A stretch of DNA of 64,000 nucleotides from Patiria miniata (Eukaryota; Echinodermata; Asteroidea; Valvatida; Asterinidae). The notes under the pieces were generated by a model. It was not told the DNA's origin, did no database searches, and worked only from the letters and a program-made list of their open reading frames with translations. The translations under genes were made by a program, and so were the position numbers. The stretch covers positions 21,084,898 through 21,148,897 of the forward strand of contig NW_024037076.1 of the NCBI RefSeq assembly GCF_015706575.1. The letters run 5' to 3'. The stretch's first letter is position 1; each line of letters starts with the position of its first letter. Below, piece by piece: positions 46,844-58,200 of this stretch.

Positions 46844-47000
46844 CTTGAGGTATACTCGAGAACGAAACTGATGCTACCGGTTGATGGATGAAATCCAAAG
46901 TGATGACCACCAGACGAACAGGCCAGACTTTATCATGAAAATCTTGAATGAGGTCGGTACTTAGACAATAAGAAGAAACCGTTGGCGGCAACATTAAAGG

Positions 47001-47062
47001 TGCATGCGGCATCTGTGATATCCTTCATGGTGTGCATGCGGCCTCTTTGATATCCTTGATGG
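47001..47062. repeat. Two-copy 32-bp tandem repeat upstream of nanos
   Basis: TGCATGCGGCATCTGTGATA at 47001 recurs at 47033 with two or three changes (unit about 30 bp plus a 2-bp spacer). It lies about 160-220 bp upstream of the nanos start codon, so it could contribute paired binding sites. A third partial GCGGCC-containing stretch follows. Confidence 0.6.
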
Positions 47063-47701
47063 TTGGCCGCACCGCTTTACGGTAGATCACACGCGAGTAG
47101 TCAACAATAGAGGGCGACCGACTTGGCCTGCAGACTCCAATTTGCGGTTTAGCCAGCAGGCGCTTTTCACGCCATTTGAAAAAGGGCATCCTTGGAAACT
47201 ACACTGTATAGTTTCTTTCATGGGTTTGGCTTTATTTGGTATTGATGAAGTTATCAAAATGACTTTTATTGAAAGTAATTGGGCTTTTTAGTTGCTGCTC
47301 GTTTTCTTGTCTGAACAGGAATTTAGTTTTGTTTAGCCGCTGCACTGCTGCAGTAGATCAAACGTAAGATGATGCCACGTGCTCTGCAAAAAAAATGGAT
47401 TTTTCTTCTGTAGGTATACGCGACATGAATTTGCTTCTTGCGTATTTTAGTTTCGATGGAAGCCAAAAAGCGCTTTTGCATTTTGTATATCATAAACTTG
47501 GGACATGATTCTCGTTTCAGAATATCAGAAAATTTGCATTAGTATTAAAACCAAGAGGTACCAAAATATCCTTAAAACGGAAAGTTAAATAGGTTACTCA
47601 AGGATTGATTGATGTTCAAGGATTAATTGAAATTAATTATTACATGGCCCTTTGAAGGAACAAAAAAAATCGGTCACCACACATTCACAGTTCTTCTATC
47701 G

Positions 47702-50597
47702 TTATTTATTCCAGTGACATAACGCGTACAGAGCTCCACAACAGCCATCAAGATTGATGAGCAGTCGGATCAGCAGGCATGGAAGCAGAAGACAAAACAC
47801 CGACATGTGAGATGTGGTGACAGCGCCACCAGCTGTAAGGGGAAAGATACCACAAACTTCAAGTTATTAAAGGTTTAAGTTTAAATGGGCTTACGAAGCG
47901 TAACGGCACAACCTATATTCGCGATTTTTTACCCCCCCCCCAAAGTATTATTTTAATATCATATTTGCAATACCGTGGGGGCGCAATTCCTGTAAGTTTC
48001 ACTAAAATGTCTTACTTAAGACGTCCTAAACGTTCCCATTAAAAGAAATTTGGCCTATGTGTCTTTTACAAGTGATATACTCCTGTTTAACGATGGATCC
48101 AGGGTGGACAAGTTATTTTCTCCTATGGTCATATTAGCCCCTCCCCCTTAGTGCACCCCAAACACTATCGTAATGATTTGAGAAAGTCTGACTTGGTCTG
48201 CAGATAATCCAGAAATGCGGCTGTTTCATTCAACTCTATGTACGTGCAAATATTGCAAAAAAATAGGATGATTGAAAAAGTCAGCCCCGGCCCGTCCGAT
48301 GTATGGATCCATCCCATCTCTCCTCCCTATAGGGATCCGCTCATTTCTCTTATGAGACCTTCTATAGATCAAGGGCTTACATGGTAACTGCGTGGCCTGT
48401 AGACAATGTACATTTCGTGAGCTGGGATTGCAGAGGCATGCCCCCGTCATGCTGTTGCACGTCGCCCCTTGCGGACACTGACAGAAGCTGGTACACCCAG
48501 GTCCATATCGTCCCGATGGACACTCTGAAGATAAGTTTGGAGGGGAAAAGAAGAACCAAAAAGAGATAAACGCAGGGTAATGCTTTGAGATTATGCGCCA
48601 CTCGACATCTAGTTTTGGGTAAACTGCCGATTAAGCGCGTTTCGGTAATTGGTCTGCACACCACTCAGTGGAAATCTATTAAATGAATATACAATAGGCC
48701 TAATACTGAATGTTCTAATCTTCTGGTCACGTTCGTAAGTGAAGAATTAACCAGGCCATTCACACAAACCGTTCACTGCAACCGCGCAGGCTACATGTCA
48801 ACTCACCTTCATCACACGTGACGCCATGGTAGCCAGGCATGCAGGTGCATTGCCCATCCATAGGTCTGCAGGTGCCGTGATCTCCTTGCAAGCAAAGCTG
48901 TGGACATCGGAAGTCGCAGTTGATACCATAGTAACCCGTTGAGCAAGCTGTTGACATTCAACAAGTGAGCTAAACGTTTTGTCTGAACAAATTGTCGATG
49001 TTTGCAAGTGCATGGGCAAATAAACACATCAACTATAAGTTCTTACTGTAAAGTATAGATCTTGTCAAAAGGTGACACTAGTATTAACAGGATGCAGCCT
49101 TTTCACATCTCTTACAGGAGCGGTTCTACCCCCCCCCCCCGGTAGAACCACGCCCGATAAAGCCTACTATGAGGTTCAGACCATAGCCGAACACTTTCTC
49201 CTTTGTTTGCCAAATAACTGAGCAGTTTGGAAATTATTCTTATCATTGCTAATGGTGAGTTTCATGTTGAACTGTTTAAGTTAAAGAAGAAAATTGTCAA
49301 CTTACGATGGCACATGGTACCTTTAAGTGTGTGGCCTGGGCAGCATACACGACGCACTTTGTAACCGGAACGGATTTCTGTCTTATACGCAGCTCGGTAC
49401 ACGGGTCTGTGAGGAGCGGGGGATAAGTTACAAACACCGCTATCAAAATGTTATTCCATTGATGTCAATTAATAAAAACAAGATGATTACTTTCTTATAT
49501 GGAGATCTACTGATCATCTACCCGCCCTACATGCATTTCCTCGTAGCCTATGTTTGCTTATTTAGTGTGAGTCAAAATGAAAAATTTCATGCGAGCTCAA
49601 TGTCACCCTGGATAGATATTCTTAATTTCTCATTCTTTAAAAAAAATATAATGTTAATGTTTTATTTGGGTTTTTGATGGTAATGTTGCATTTCCGTTAA
49701 TGTGCCCCTTCGCGTGGAAGTGAAACGAGCACGCTTACCGTACCCCAACCCGAAGTACCCCTGCTTTCCGAATATTTTTTCCCAGCTGAAAATTTTCTGC
49801 GATAAAAATTATGAAGTTGAAACAAACCACTGCTCCAAACGTTCCTGAAAGTTGTAACAAAACTAAAGCATTGGTACCATGCAGTGCAGAAGTATATGCC
49901 CCCCTACCTTCGAACGGTACATGTGAACAATTTGAGGATGTCGCCGCATGCTACGTAATAGATCCGGTGATGAGCAAGAACCGTCGTTGATATGATAACT
50001 GGCTCCCTGAAACTAGAAGTGAAATCACCATTGACGTGTGTTAATCCTCTTGCCTTCCAGAGTCACGCCGGGCGGGCATACAGTTCTGAAGATGATGGTG
50101 TGCATGACATCATGTTTGAAGTTTGAAACAAATATGACAAGCGACTTTGTCGAAAGATCGACTTTTACAGTTGTTTGAAACGCCTCCAGAGTCTTACTAG
50201 TCAATGGAAAATAGATACAAGAGTGTGTTTGAAGGCCACTCTGAAATGGTCGTCAGCTGCAACATGATATAATACCAAATATCCGAATCTTTCTCTTAAT
50301 AATGAAATATAGCAGACGTGTCTAAACATTCAAATTTAGGGGGAAATGCCCTCAATTTACAAAAATCAGCCTCAAACACGGGTTTTGGTCTTTTCGGAAG
50401 AGACCGGCGCCTCCGTGGGGACACTTCTGTACAATATCAAGCACGTCACGCATGAGGACTTACGGTGCGATTTGTTGGCAAACATGATCCCCAGGTTGCG
50501 CCAGTGGGACAGCCTTTCTTAAGGGAGACCAGTAGGCCGCCACCTCGACGCCCATTGCTATCAATGCCGCTGAGATTGTGAGGTAGCTCGGTAACAT
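47702..50597 (-). CDS. EMI + EGF-repeat protein, Draper/MEGF10-like, short form (249 aa, 6 exons)
   Basis: Exons: 50464-50597, 49908-50006, 49306-49406, 48807-48947, 48381-48524, 47702-47832, with all phases consistent (750 nt including the stop). The N-terminus is signal-peptide-like (MLPSYLTISAALIAMGVEVA). An EMI domain follows (about residues 37-110): GDHVCQQIA, then IYYVACGDILKLFTCT, YRAAYK and CCPGH....C. This matches human MEGF10 (IYYTSCTDILNWFKCT, YRTAYR, CCPGF) better than EGFL7. Two EGF/laminin-type modules come next: CSTGYYGINCDFRCPQLC with CRPMDGQCTCMPGYHGVTC, and CPSGRYGPGCTSFCQCPQG with a degenerate end. The last exon encodes MSVFCLLLPCLLIRLLINL, a transmembrane or GPI-signal segment, then 15 residues with no NPxY or ITAM. 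Draper/MEGF10/PEAR1 are engulfment receptors with many more EGF repeats, so a ligand-binding or decoy role is inference. It is head-to-head with SRP19. Confidence 0.88.
47705..47710 (-). terminator. AATAAA hexamer overlapping the stop codon of the EMI-EGF gene
   Basis: The coding sequence ends AAT AAA TAA, so a perfect AATAAA lies directly on the last two sense codons before the stop (47702-47704). If used, the 3' UTR would be only about 10-30 nt. A more distal signal is not excluded. Confidence 0.4.
50039..50207 (-). other. Unassigned protein-like open stretch in intron 1 of the EMI-EGF gene
   Basis: About 56 codons are open in one frame. They read in part FQTTVKVDLSTKSLVIFVSN and end near CPPGVTLEG. 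The alternating pattern resembles the beta-sandwich segment that follows VWA domains in hemicentin- and CLCA-like proteins. It begins after a possible TAG acceptor but has only a weak donor. That donor would leave a 22-nt gap before the next EMI exon, too short for an intron, so it is not included in the gene model. Confidence 0.3.
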
Positions 50598-52129
50598 CTT
50601 GGGACGATCTTTTGGAATCTTAACAGTGCTGGATAAACGGCAAAATAGATTGATAACAAAATATAACAGGATAAATTCCAAGAGACCAACAGGTACTTGA
50701 CTCTATTTGATAAGCTCATCCAACCATGATTTCAGCTGTATGATCCTCTGACCATTACTCTTGTTTAGTGCCACATGCTTCGAGGAACCCATTAATCTCT
50801 CGATATGGGAGATGAGCGAGGACCAGGACACAAAGACTAACTCAATACCTTCGGCTAAAAACTTGTGCTGATTTTTTTTTTTTTAATATTCCAAAATGTC
50901 ATTTATATAAAATAATAATAATAATAAAGCTCACCTGGACTATACGAAGGTATTAATAACACCAACATAGATTTGATGGTAGTCTATGCGACATCACAAT
51001 TTTGTCGACCATAGAGTGGACATGTTGCTAAATCAGTGAGCGGTGTAGCGACAACCCCCTCTGCATCCGATCTGCATCACAGCCTAAACTGCCGATCCTG
51101 AGACGTGTGGTGCGTGCTAACGTACCATGCATATTCCTTGGGGACGGTGACAAGTCTCTTAGGATTTGAGGTAAGGGAAGCATGGGGTTGAGTCATCTCG
51201 AAGGTCTTTAGATTTAACACATTATCAACGTTTCAGCAGCTCTATCACCACTTAAGAGTCACTAACCTAATGCTGATACTTAGTGTCATGCATCGGTAAG
51301 TATATACAGAACTATTTTTAGAGAAGTCACTTATACGTTAACGGGGAAAAATTAAGCACCAGGCCATCGTTAGATTTCGGCCCCAGCCCAACTTCTCCCG
51401 TCCGGAGCATCCGAAGCGAGAGGAAGTAATAATTGGTCACGCCCCCCAAAAAAATGTCTAGCCCCCCAAGAAAAATTTCACAAAAAAAAATTGCACTAGC
51501 AAAATGTAAGAATGTGACGTACATGCGAACGGTCTCCCCCTAAATAAATAGTCGTGAGAAGGGTCAATTTGTACACTTTTAGTTAATATAGTGTGCCTGA
51601 TTGTAGGATTTTATCAGCGCTCCCCGTAGAAAATATGGCACGAGCCCCCCCCCCCCCCCCCCCCCCCCATTTTCGGAGGCCTAAGTGTCCGGAGAAAATA
51701 ACCAGCCTACATTTCAGCACGCCCTGAAAAAAATTATGGCCCACCCTCCTAGCCCCCCCCCCCCAAAAAAATTTGCTCTAGAACCGCGCCTGGGCCCACG
51801 CGTAGGCCTACTCTTATTAGCAAAGCACTTGTTCCGAGCTCCATGGTACAACTGAGTCGCACAAACGGTTTTCTTCTTTTGGCCAAGCACGGGTCTGATG
51901 ACTTGATTTACAAGTGCGTTCAAAGTTGGATCAAACAGTAGCCTATACTAAGGTACATCCATGATTTGAGCCATATAGCTAGCTTGACGCTGGAAGAATT
52001 TGGGTGGAAATTTGCAATTTTTTTTGTAAACTTGAGGAGTCAACATGGCATCACTTCCTTTTTTGGTTGCTCAAAAAAGAAACGCTTGAATTATATGCTT
52101 TGGCGTTGAATTCCGAAAAAAGAAAGAAA
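50598..52129. other. Intergenic region between the EMI-EGF gene and SRP19
   Basis: The two genes are transcribed away from each other across 1.7 kb. The region holds a (AAT)n stretch near 50911, a poly(C) run of about 20 at 51647-51668 and several CCCCCC-AAAAAA patches (51445, 51470, 51756). Old repeat remnants are likely; no gene seen. Confidence 0.5.
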
Positions 52130-52276
52130 ACAAAAACAGCATTATTAGCCCTGTAGAGGGCGCTACTACTGATCCGCGCTCAGAGCGTGTGCCGTACGTA
52201 GTCCGTATCCGTACCATACCGTACGTACTTGCGTAAGTACGTAAATAAATGAGGACGAGTGACAACAACATGCAAC
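52130..52276 (+). promoter_or_regulatory. Probable SRP19 promoter / 5' UTR
   Basis: The stretch just upstream of the SRP19 start contains several overlapping short palindromic GTACGTAC / CCGTACG motifs around 52190-52245. No TATA box is evident. The call comes from position and the cluster of CpG-containing repeats; the transcription start is not determinable here. Confidence 0.35.
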
Positions 52277-55200
52277 ATGGCTCACTTCAGTGAAAACCAG
52301 AATCCTGCTCAAAGAGAAAGGTGATATTTTTCGTACAGTGAACACTATTATTCTGAAAGGCTGCTTGTTTATAGGCTTGACTCATAAAAAAAAGTGAAGG
52401 TATTGCTAGTTTCCGTTTGCAAGTTTGAGTTCAAAGATCAACATGATCAAGCAGGCTCGTCATGCTCGTGAAATATCCATATGGAATGAGCATTTAATAC
52501 GTTGCATCCATTTCGTCCATGTTAACTTATGTTGCATCCATTTCGTGAAAACAAAATATTGTATACTATAGTATACGCAAAACTTGCAACATATCAAATT
52601 TAACTTTTTTCACTACTGACTAAGAAATTTACGTACATTATAGTTTAGTCCGAGTAACTTGGACCCAACTTATCGCCTTTTTTAACATTTGGACATGGTC
52701 TGGCGATAGTGGGGTCCAAGCTAATACCGCGACCCGGACAACATCATCCTGTCACTGTCCCAAAAACCAACATTTTCCAACAAAAAACATTTCACCTTCA
52801 AAACGGCCTCCAAATTACTAGATATGCCACCTGAGGTACAAGTAGACCCATCGATAATTAAGATGGTTGTACTGAAGTTCACTTACGATCCGGAAAAAAA
52901 GTGAAATTTTCCGTTCATTTCGGAGAGCTCCCCTCGCAATCTTGAACACGTTAAATTTCCGATCGTGTTTAATGTTTGAACGACGCGATTTCTTCTACAT
53001 GCCCAGCGTACATTCGATGGTCCCCGTATCCCGAGTGCGATTCCGTTACCGAGCGTACGCGATGCATCGATTATGATAATGAGTAGACGTTTGTAAACAC
53101 GTGCATTTCAAACGATAATAGGGTAGGGAGTCGGGAACTAGCGCAGCTTTTATGGCGGATACCAGTTCAAGCTGGTTCCGGATTCCCTTTTACAGTTCGA
53201 AATGCACATGTATGTGGATACGGGGACCATCGAATGTACGCTGGGCATGTAGAAGAAATCGCGTCGTTCAAACATTAAACACGATCAGAAATTTAACGTG
53301 TTCAAGATCGCGAGGGGAGCTCTCCGAAATGAACGGAAAATTTCACTTTTTTTCCGGATCGTAAGTAAACTTCAGTACAACCATCTTAATTATCGATGGG
53401 TCTACTTGTACCTCAGGTGGCATATCTAGTAATTTGGAGGCCGTTTTGAAGGTGAAATCTGATGTTTTTTGTTGGAAAATGTTGGTTTTTGGGACAGTGA
53501 CAGGCTGATGTTGTCCAGGTCGCGGTATTAGCTTGGACCCCACTATCGCCAGACCATGTCCAAATGTTAAAAAAGGTGATAAGTTGGGTCCAAGTTACTC
53601 GGACTACATTATAGTTATACTTTATAGGTCTACCTCACCTGTCTCTACATGTACATTGGGTAAGTTCAGTCAAACTCAAAGTGCCCGTACAACGGAAACA
53701 CAATCCATGTTCTGAGTCGCGCCGTGTAGTTTGTGGATCGTGGATCATTGACTGGCATGACAGGAGTGAGTGACCACTTGTAGCATTTGGAAAAATCACA
53801 CCGCTCAAACTTTACGAATCCGAGTTTGAGTGCGTGAAATAAATAGGCCTAGGCCTACATGAACAAAAAGTGCACAGAATAGATGCAAGTCTATGTAATT
53901 TCAAGAGGAAATGTTGATAGGGTGTTTAGTTAAGAATTCCCCCATAGACTCATAGCCCTAAAAATGCATTAAATATTCAGAGCAGATAATCTAGTTGAGA
54001 ATGATGTGGTTTTGTTCAAATCGCTGTTGTGGTTTTAGAGATATTGAAGATTTAGTGAACGCAAGTGGCAAGACTTTTGGGACACCTCAGAATCTGTTTT
54101 TCTTGTGTTTTTCTTTATTTTCTTCACGGTCATAGTTTTATACATACCATATGGGAAAGGGTTACGGATAACAAAATTAAATATCACGCCCCCGGTATTC
54201 AGCTACGTGCGCTAAACAGTGCACAGCGTACGTGCGGGAATACCACGTGCGGTTACCCACTTGCGCAGCCCTATTCAATAGTACACGCTATCGTCAGCAA
54301 TAACTTTCTATACTCCCCCAAAACTTCACACATACTTTATTAATGTAGGCATTTACCTACTTTGCCGGGTTTCATTACGGCGGCTATTTCTAGGGGAATT
54401 TCATCGCCCAAAATCGTTTTCGTGTAGCTGCATGCGTAGACCTACATAGATTTTTCTCAGACAAACAAAGGGAGTACCCCGAAGGTTTCCGATTTACGAT
54501 GACGTCAGAACTGTCTCGATTGCACCAATGAAAGTGATCCTATGGTTGCTAACGCATGCTCGAGTAATTTCGGTTGCAGTGCCGAAGCGCTCCGATTTGA
54601 CGGTTGCGCCACTTGGGCGTGGGAGGGCGCATCGTTTGTACACGTAAAACCAATGTGAGTGCACGGGCGGTCGCCGCGATGGTGTTGAATTTTTCACTAT
54701 TTCTGAAAAACCAGATGCTCTTTTTATTTCATTTTTTTAACATTATAATTGTAAGATATTACTTGTAACAACACCTTAGTTTTGTGTTTTTTCCTTAGCT
54801 AGTATATCAGCTACAGATTAATAATTTTGCTCTTCGCGTTCAAGTTTTGTTTTGTGCGCGAGTTTTGTCCCCGATAATTATCACTTGACCAAATACCCTA
54901 ATGTTGATAATTTGTTTGTTAACCCATTTTTTCCCCAAGCTTTCTGCCACTTTGCAAAATTGACGTACAAAACTTTACAGCCATTTGGATGTGGACAGTC
55001 ACTTGACTTTTTTGTATCCAATCCTGAAGTTTGTTGCACATTGATTTTAATTTGTTTATTTCTGCATATGTACCAGATGGATTTGTATCTACCCAGCGTA
55101 TATCAACAGCAAAAAGACTCTACCAGAAGGAAGGAAAATTCCTAAGAGCAAAGCCATTGACAACCCCACAGCCAACGAAATCAAAGATATATGCAGTGCT

Positions 55201-58200
55201 GCTGGCTTACAAGTTGCCTTGGAGGTATGAGAGTTATCAACATGATTTCTACACACTTATTACACTATTAACCCTAACAGAACTCCACCCATTAAACCCA
55301 ACGGCATGTTTTGTTGGAATCTGTAGGGATGGGTACAGTACCCCTAAACTGACAGTCTTTCACATTGGGTTGGTACACCTCCAGAATCAAAGTCAGAAAT
55401 TATTAGGGCTGTGCCGAATATTCGAATATTCGGTTATTCGATCGATAATCAAATATTCGAATATTTATTTTCGAATAAGAATATTCGGTGGTGATATGCA
55501 ATGAAATAAAAAGGTGGAATTTTTTTTTTTTTTAACAACAAAAGTGTATTCTCAAAGTTAAGTTTCAAGTTGCTGCCAAAAAACCCATAAAAGTAGCTTG
55601 TATATGTGCCAAGCAATAATGCCATACATATATTACTTCTGCTTTGGGAGTGCTTGCAGTAAAGCCATGCAACCCATTTTTTTAACGCCGGACTGCAACA
55701 CCAATCGCTGATGCTTCCGACAAGATAAACAAGACATTTTGTCTTTCATGTCTTCACAAAACACTTCCTGACACCTTTTCATATCAAACTTCTAGCATGA
55801 GTAGTAACGTTTCCGTTGTCCGTATTTTTGTTTGTTGTTGTCCTACTTACAATCCCTACTTTCAAAAGAAAACCGCCGCTGTTTTCCCCGATGCGATCCT
55901 GGCAAGTTTCCCCGCGCGTTGGTGTTACATGTACATGTGTGCAGCATAGGAAAATGCAGCGTGGCATTGGAGAGGAGCACGTGTTAATTTGCCCACGTGC
56001 GCAGTGGGAGGGGCTTACTGGATCAGCTATTGACATCGCGAAAATGGCATGCCAACATCAATGTAGAAGACCTCTGCAATCTCATGCAAAGAACTTGATT
56101 TCTTTTCTCTGTGTGGGCCTTTGTATTTTCCGTTTTCATGTACTTATTTTGAGGACGTACTGCTCGCACAGGGTCGCACAAGAAGCGGTACATTACACTG
56201 ATACAGCGAAGCCAATTCCCCCCAAAGTTTTCCATCGCCTGTTCAATCGTATCGAATGCACGTGGTTATAGGGAATTGCCTTGCATGCAGTATGCTGCCC
56301 ACAGCACGTGGCGGTGTTGTAGAAAACTTGTCATGAACCCCAACATTACATTATAACGTTTTGAAAACCTTGGTTCATTTACGTTACGGACTCTGGGATT
56401 TTTCTAAAAGAATTTCTTGTTTACTTTTAGGGGTAAATTTATTATGGCTGTTCGATGTTCGCCTCAATGCCTCCGTATACATGTACATGTACAAAATAAT
56501 CTAGTTCTCTCAACTGATCAGAACACCCTTTTATCGAACACATTTTCGTTCGCTGTCCGTCAGCTTTGTTCGCTGGGTTAGTCTGCTAATTGCACCCAAT
56601 ATTTGCACAAATAAAACATACATAAACACTTCAAAAACTAGTTCAGCAATTATACTTTCAGTAATAATAGCGGGAACCTCTGGCTTATGTCCTCCAAGTC
56701 GAGCAAAACGCAAGAAAAAGGGCAGACAACAGAGAGGATTTCAAACTCAAAAGAGCTCTCATTTATTTCGCCAGACAGACTTTGCGGTCAACTCACCGCA
56801 CCGTACCCCTGATTCCCAGCATAGAAAACCACAGCTAGACAAAATGTATCAAAATGTTGCAAGTTGGAATATCCAAACCTTTTAGTGGCCTATTTGTTAG
56901 AAAGTTATCTCCAGAGCACGCACTTAGCCAGACAAAAGAACCGGGTCAGCGCACCTGTGCCCTAATTAGCCCGCCAACAATGCGCCCGCCGGAGCTCGGC
57001 CGGCGATTTTTTTTTTTTGTGCTGAAATGTCACCCTTCGTGTTTTGGGTACACAGCTTATAATACATCCCCTGTGGGCAAACAAGGAAATACTGCTTTGC
57101 ACGTGTCAAGCTGGGGCGTGTGTATGCCGCGCCCACGCCCATTATTTGCATAAACTTAAATATGCATTTACAATTCAAAGACCCATATTTCATTGAATAA
57201 AGACATTAAATATCATAGGTTTTTTTCTTGGAGATTTTGGTTGTTGAGAATAAGTTATTTAAAATGATATAAAATCATTTCCTCAATTCTTGGTGACAAA
57301 AGTGCGAGTTATTATTATAAAAGTGTTTTTTTATCCTCAATACTGTGACTAGGAAGTACACCGTTTTGTAGACTTCAAGAAGCTTCCAGTAATATATATG
57401 CTCGGTTCCTGTTTGCGAGTTAAGGGTCGGAGAGTCACAATAGCTGACGCCACCCGCCGTGTTTGGGGTTCACGGCTTAATACGTCCCCCATGCAAACAA
57501 GGAATCCTTCACTCTAGCTTCTCTGATTATTGTTAATCTTTAAATTACTGACGACTGAAGAACAACTGAATGTTGACAAATACCTGACTTACCTGTGAAG
57601 AAATCATGCATGGCATGCTGACGTGCGCACGTACGTTGACTACATGTACATGTATGGCATATTTTTGCTTTTGAGGGAATTTGGAATGGCCAAATAACCG
57701 AATATTCGAATATTCGATTGATTGGAAGGTCGAATATTCGAATATTCAATTATTCGAATTGACTCAGCCCTAGAAATTATGTGTGTGCAGTTTCCTATAT
57801 GGTGTTGGAATTTGCCAGGATGGGTATGGTTCCTAGTAAATCATGCTAGGGAGTTAAAGTTAATGATAATAATCAGGATTTCTAGATTTTTGTGTAGTAA
57901 TAAACAGCTAAACAACCCAGTGAAACATGAATGGACATTCTGACTGTTAGCACTCTTTGCTTTGTAATTGTAACATGTTCAGTGCCTGTAGACTTACAAG
58001 TGTACATGTATTTATTTGTTTGAAGATTGGAAGTGGAAGAAAGCCCTCTCAGGCTGACGATGCCTGAAGCTTTGTATTCTTTTTAAGGATGTGACATTAA
58101 CATGTTTAAAGGGAATATACATCATTTGCTTTTGCTGTAATTTTCAGAAATGGATGGAATTGGGGGGTTGAAAATATAAAGCAAATATAGTTACACTGAC

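Noticed and set aside
53343-53543. 66-residue open frame in the Mutator-like element as a gene
   Set aside because: It is duplicated in the mirror arm with frame differences and has no start context or recognised domain; kept only as a remark in the finding.
55816-56271. 151-residue open frame inside the hAT element
   Set aside because: No transposase, BED finger or other motif; overlaps other open frames on the other strand.
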